Assembly (NCBI RefSeq): GCF_021917145.1 | Contig: NC_061061.1 | Location: 13,332,908-13,396,907, forward strand | Direction: 5' to 3' | Length of the DNA stretch: 64,000 nt | Origin: Hypomesus transpacificus | Lineage: Eukaryota > Chordata > Actinopteri > Osmeriformes > Osmeridae | Shown: positions 59,301 through 64,000 of the stretch, one piece after another | Numbering within the stretch: the stretch's first letter is position 1 | Layout: every line of letters begins with the position of its first letter | Notes under the pieces: model-generated | What the model saw: only the letters and a program-made list of their open reading frames with translations | The model's database searches: none | What the model was told of the DNA's origin: nothing | Translations under genes and position numbers: made by a program

Positions 59301-61116
59301 TCATTACCACACCCAACCAAAGAAGCACATAGACATATACAGTTTCTTCCTGAATACCTTTTTCAATACTTACCATTGAGATACTTTGAGATTTGTAATG
59401 GATTTTCCTTTCTTAACTATTATTCTGACCACGTTGGCCTGTCTCTCTGTTCCTCAGCTGGTGTGGGTGTGTTGCAGGAGAGACAGAGCCTTCAGCCCTT
59501 ATAACCCGATAGAAATCCCGCTGTACTCCACACACAGCCGCTTTGAGGTACCCAACGGTAAACCTTTTGTAAGTCCACTATAAAACATGCACCATAAGAC
59601 CCTAATTGGTATCTGCTCCCTCATAACTTCTCTATAGACTGGACTACACTGGTATCCATGGTTCCGGCGGGACTATGCTGGTATTCATGGTTCAGCCTAG
59701 ACTATACTGGTATTCATGGTTCAGCCTACACTCCACTGGTATTTATGGTTCAGGCTGGACTATATGGGTATTCGTGGTTCAGCCTAGACTATCCTTGTAT
59801 AGATGGTTCAGCCTTTCCTGGTATCATGGTTCAGGCTGGACTATCCTGGTAGTCAGGAGCTCTGGTTTGAGAAGACAACAGATCCTCATTTCACCAAATC
59901 ACAACACACAAACTCCTGGCTTTGTGTTTCCTTTATTCAGTCAGAATCTTGTGGCATCAGATATAAGACAAACAAAAGAGCACACTCACATGCACGCACC
60001 CATGCATAGACCTGTGGACGCACGCGCACACACAAAGACACACACATGCACACACACACACAGAGTAGAGAGAGCGAGTTTGGCAAATGCTACCGAGAGT
60101 GCTTGCTCTTGCCACTGTGTTCATAGATGTCTCTTTGTACCTAGACGGCTTTGACCAGGGAAACATGATGCATGGGAAACTGGAGCCTTCCCCATAGTGG
60201 CACCTAGCCTCACTACCCAAGCCCATCCCCCTAGCCTCACTTTCCTACTTTCACTCCCACAGCCTCACTCCTCTAGCTTCACTCTCATATCCCAACTCCC
60301 CTAGTCTCACTCCTCTATCCTCACTCTCCTAGACTCAAGCCAGCTTTAGTTTATCAGCCTAATCTCTGAAGACGGGGGGACTAACATACTAAAACATCCA
60401 CTACTATCACTGCCAATCAAGCCTTCGGAAACATGATTCTACAACTTCATAGTCTCCAACTAGGGCGTAGAGCCATGTTTAACAGAAACTGGTCTCTCCA
60501 CAAAAAATAATGCCCCTGGATGTCATTCTCATGTCTATATATTGAGCATGACCTAGAGATAACTTATCAGAAGTTTAAAATAAATGCAGTAGAACTTGCC
60601 AATGTTGCATAGAGAACTTTCTCAACTAGCTAGGAACAATGGAACCATTGATTAGGCACTGAGAAGGCTTCCAGGTCTGTGACACAGCAGTGGCAGTATA
60701 GGGTGCACAGTGGGGAGTATCAACATCAAAAGACAATGTAGTAAATAATACGTATGTTAGATACAATTCTTCTTCTTCTTCTATATCTTATTCTTCTTCT
60801 ATATTTTATTCTTATATAATGATATTTCATTTAGTCTAAGATCTGTAATGTTTGGGTAAGGGTAGGTTAATGGGATGTGAACTGCTACATTTTTTTAAAA
60901 GTATGTTCTGTGTGCCATGCCCACAACATGCAGTATATTAAGTACTTCTGTATGCTCTCTTTCTTCATAACAGTTGACCCATCGGAGAGTCTCAGAATTT
61001 ACTAAGAGACTTGTTTACTGAGATCTGTGTGTGACTGAACTGTTTTTGTTTGTAACCAGGATGAAATCCCACCCCCATCAAAGAATCGAACAGGGATGTA
61101 CGTGGTCAATAAGTGA
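56336..61116 (+). CDS. muc1: MUC1-like transmembrane mucin with N-terminal SEA domain
   Basis: Type I membrane mucin, 655 residues. Exons: 56336-56387, 56850-57040, 57353-57414, 57602-57744, 57858-59209, 59458-59568 and 61060-61116. Order: signal peptide (YGIICLMAISGALIVLTG); SEA domain (about 45-149) with the self-cleavage motif NGSVIA at 103-108; Thr/Ser/Pro-rich region with 8-residue repeats (about 208-484); GVPGWAIALLVLAALILLLL membrane segment (about 572-601); and a short tail CCRRDRAFSPYNPIEIP then LYSTHSRFEVPN, ending GMYVVNK. Human MUC1 has GVPGWGIALLVLV, CRRK, YHPMSEYPTYHTHGRYVPP at matching places. Together with thbs3 and mtx1 beside it, this supports MUC1 orthology. In human MUC1 the SEA domain lies after the repeats; here it lies before them. 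The start was chosen at the ATGATG giving the best signal peptide; an in-frame ATG at 56294 would add 14 residues. Confidence 0.88.
58033..58860 (+). repeat. Coding 24-bp tandem repeat of the mucin
   Basis: About 34 copies of an 8-residue unit, consensus TTIHPTNx, where x is Y, E, K, G, S, D or H. Because the next unit starts with T, nearly each copy forms an Asn-x-Thr sequon; I count 32. The Thr-rich units also offer O-glycosylation sites. The unit length keeps all frames periodic, so the long opposite-strand frame over 58028-58792 is a shadow. Confidence 0.95.
59640..59865. repeat. Minisatellite in the last mucin intron
   Basis: About seven degenerate copies of a unit of roughly 30 bp containing CTGGTATTCATGGTTCAG and CCTAGACTATA. 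A second weak repeat of CCTAGCCTCACTC-like units follows at about 60200-60340, and a (TTC)n tract lies at 60769-60810. Confidence 0.8.
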
Positions 61117-63112
61117 GCTGTAAAGCTGAAGAAAGTGGATGCACAGGTAGGTAATGCAATCCAATTAATGCACACCCCGGATTTCTCCATGCAATGTTCT
61201 GTTAAAAATAGCTAGTATGTAAGTGAATCAATGTATATATTCTTTACACTAAGCAATACATGGTAGGCAAATATTTATCTCCAGCATATTTGAACTGAGG
61301 CAAGATTGGGTATAAAGTATGATGTCTAAGGACCATTTGATTACCATGTTTTCATGTTTACTGGGTAGCCAGGCTTTTGTTCAAAAACACTGTTTAGGTA
61401 TTTCCCCAATACTTGATTTACTCACTGCAATGTAATGACAATGTTATTCATTTCATGCAACTAATACAGCAGTTATGGAAGTAGTTATTGAACACTGTTA
61501 CTGTAATCACCCACATATTACTTCCACTTCCCCATAAAAGCTTTAATAGACAACTTCATCAAATAAATTCAAACAGCACCCCCAATTCTTGTCTGAACTT
61601 CAGCACCTTCCTTTAGCAAGAGGTGGATTGACAGTTGTTTCACAAAAGTAAGACGTGACTTGCTTCACCAAAGGCAAATGGTTAGAAAAGGATTGCTGGA
61701 ACATCATTGGCTAGAAAATAGCAGGCTGCTTAAAAAAAAAAAAAAAAACATTCCACTGGCACTGAGTTCTCTGTGTTGCTAAACAACTATCAGACGTCAT
61801 TAGCTTCCACAACATGTTCATAGGCGACAAAACATTTCTTTTTGTACAGATTTTTCTTTTGCTTATGGTACCTTTAAGAATGTCTCGTGATTTGAGAAAA
61901 TCATGTTTGATATTATGATGAGATAGATATCTTGGTGTGTGATTTAAAGATTTCTTTTTAGTCATTCTCTCTGTTCATATGTATTTTGTCTTCTCTTGTC
62001 TACTCTAAAAGCTCCTGTCTCACGAGGATCAACAAACTGAAAATATTTAATATGTATCAGTGATTGCAAGCTACTATCAGATTTGATTTTGGTATTATGT
62101 TTTGATATCATTTCATTAAGTGCTTCTGATTTAATATGAGAAATGTTTAAATGGTTCTGAATAGGGGAATATAATCATTTTGCAAAAAGATTACAATTCA
62201 CTTTGTATTCCCTGTATTTACTTTTCTTTTCTTATATTGATTTTCTCATAAGGATTTTGTAAATGTGTACATTTTTGTAACAAGTGGGTAATACTGGCAA
62301 CAAACCCTGTAAATAGCTTTTTAAATTGAAGGCCTTCAAATGTTTGAGAGCAGTAATGGTCCATGTGTGCTGGAGATTAATTTAGGAGACATAAAAAGTG
62401 TTAACACGTGGAACACATGCCACTGATATTATCTGATGAATCGTATTCTGCAGTACATTTCCCATCCTTATGGGTGGAATATAGGATAGACCTTCTCAAA
62501 GACTGTAATTACATTATGAAATCCCATCAGATTTACATTTACATTTAGCAGACGCTCTTATCCAGAGCGACTTACAGTAAGTACAGGGACATTCCCCCCG
62601 AGGCAAGTAGGGTGAAGTGCCTTGCCCAACGTCATTTTGCACGGTGGGGAATCGATCCGGCAACCTTCTGATTACTAGCCCGACTCCCTAACCGCTCAGC
62701 CATCTGACTCCCCATTTAGAGATATAAACATCATTGTCATCATTCTTTCTTGGCAGATTAACATAATTGCCACACTAACACACACAGTACTTTACTGTAT
62801 ATTTAAACCAACAGTATATTTTAAATTTAATCGATTATTCTTTTCTTAAAGACTTGCCAAAATAATTAAAACTAATGCATCAATCTTTTTGTAGTTTTTG
62901 AGATCATAGTGTATATATTTGGGTGTTCCTGCTTTTATGGTTATTGAAGAGTTGAAGCTCCCTTCAAGCCTTTTATCCCAATAAATATTCTCACCACTAT
63001 CCCAAGGGGACTAAATGTGTTAAATGGTCTAAAGATCTTTAATTATCTTTAATTGTCTTATACAGATCACCTGTTTCAGGTTCACAGGAAACTATATACT
63101 GTATGAATAAAA
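61117..63112 (+). other. Probable mucin 3' UTR and flank
   Basis: AT-rich sequence after the stop codon. Candidate poly(A) signals AATAAA lie at 62980-62985 and 63105-63110. If the later ones are used, the UTR would include the SINE at 62531-62713. No other gene is visible. Confidence 0.45.
62531..62713 (-). mobile_element. tRNA-derived SINE, second copy
   Basis: On the minus strand it starts GGGGAGTCAGATGGCTGAGC, has a box A-like TGGCTGAGCGG and box B-like GGATCGATTCC, and ends GAGCGTCTGCTAAATGTAAA. It is nearly identical to 24403-24586, which implies a young family in this genome. Confidence 0.85.
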
Positions 63113-63714
63113 AGCTACAAACTTAACAACCATTCAAATGAGCCTGCCATTACTCTCTGGACAACACCCTTCATATCAATGTTTCATGACGTATTCCTAT
63201 TGTCTGACAATCAAACAAAATGATTTATTGTTTGGAAGACTTTTTAAATCAAGGGAAACAAAAGCAACAAAGGCACAAAGAAATCCTAATTCCATTTGTT
63301 AACGGTGTAACCAAACATTATTCCAGTTACTTGTAGTGGGTAATTTTTGATAACATGAGCTAAAGGAACAAACTTCACATCAACAAAGGCAACAATGGGT
63401 TCCTATTAGACCTATTGTTCAATCATCAAAGCAATAGATGAAATTGAAAGGATTGGGAAAAAAGTAAACTTTTATATAAACCCTATATCCAATCCAGCAG
63501 ATTAAGTGAAGATAGGAGCAGAATATTTGTTATACATATTGCAAACTATGGACTATACTACAATACACCTATCTGATGTAAGTTTGTTGAAGGCCGTTAA
63601 GGACGGTATTGTCTACAATATTGAAATAGGCTTAGACTTAGATTGTCAAGTTACACAACATACAGTTCTTGAAGGGTTGCAGTTTAACGCTTTGTAAATA
63701 GCAGACACATCAAC

Positions 63715-63915
63715 TCACACAGGTAGATGTACACACCTATTTTGTGACACATACACAGGTGTTGCTTCGGAAAGGTTGACCATAAACTGTAAGATGCCTG
63801 TATCCAAAGTAAACACAGACATGTTTTCACAAAACAGCATTGTGTCTCCAAGTGTAAAGCCATTACTAATTGAGACCAACCCAAACTCTAACTTGGAATT
63901 CAAGTAATCAATCAC
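63715..63915 (-). other. Unassigned open frame at the right edge
   Basis: A 66-codon minus-strand frame containing NGFTLGDTMLFCENMSVFTL and ending NRCVHLPV. Composition looks protein-like and it could be the last exon of a gene lying to the right, but I recognise no family and no convincing acceptor site. The rest of 63113-64000 shows nothing. Confidence 0.2.
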
Positions 63916-64000
63916 TAAGTATTTGTATGACCTTATGATGTCTTATCCTGGGTGAGGCACTGATAATTCACTTACATGGAAGTATGTAGAATTTGGGTGT

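Overview
The window is eukaryotic, almost certainly from a ray-finned (teleost) fish. Its genes are split by GT-AG introns and their exons translate to recognisable vertebrate proteins. The spaces between hold tRNA-derived SINEs, hAT and Kolobok DNA transposons, an LTR element and many microsatellites. No bacterial-type genes, rRNA genes or CRISPR arrays are present. Exons were assembled by eye from reading frame, splice sites and intron phase. For the two complete Ig genes, hjv, thbs3, mtx1 and muc1 the summed coding length is an exact multiple of three.

Layout: (1) 311-11306, minus strand: 5' and middle part of nek11, a NIMA-family kinase; its 3' end lies off the left edge. (2) 13897-16075 and 19911-22786, minus: two complete tandem paralogues of a Siglec/CD22-like membrane receptor (V-set, C2-set, one membrane helix). 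Their tails differ: the first ends in a DAP10-like YINM motif, the second has two ITIMs. Between them lies a broken IS630/Tc1-type transposase interrupted by a second element with a 9-bp target duplication. (3) 23328-24726: a deleted LTR element with a SINE in its 3' LTR. (4) 25734-27506, minus: a repulsive guidance molecule gene, best matched to hemojuvelin (hjv). (5) 34209-43301, minus: thrombospondin-3 (thbs3), 23 coding exons, 958 residues. (6) 45790-55408, minus: metaxin-1 (mtx1), 323 residues, whose introns hold a Kolobok element, a 2.1-kb fold-back repeat and two hAT elements. (7) 56336-61116, plus: a MUC1-type transmembrane mucin, 655 residues.

The thbs3, mtx1 and muc1 trio is the MUC1-THBS3-MTX1 neighbourhood of mammals, but mtx1 is turned around and stands head-to-head with the mucin. 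The mucin is the most striking gene. Its membrane-proximal segment and tail look like human MUC1, yet its SEA domain lies N-terminal of the Thr-rich repeats instead of between repeats and membrane, and nearly every 8-residue repeat carries an N-glycosylation sequon. The Siglec-like pair is the second point of interest: sister receptors with near-identical ectodomains and apparently opposite signalling tails, explained by a frameshift and loss of the ITIM tyrosine in one copy.
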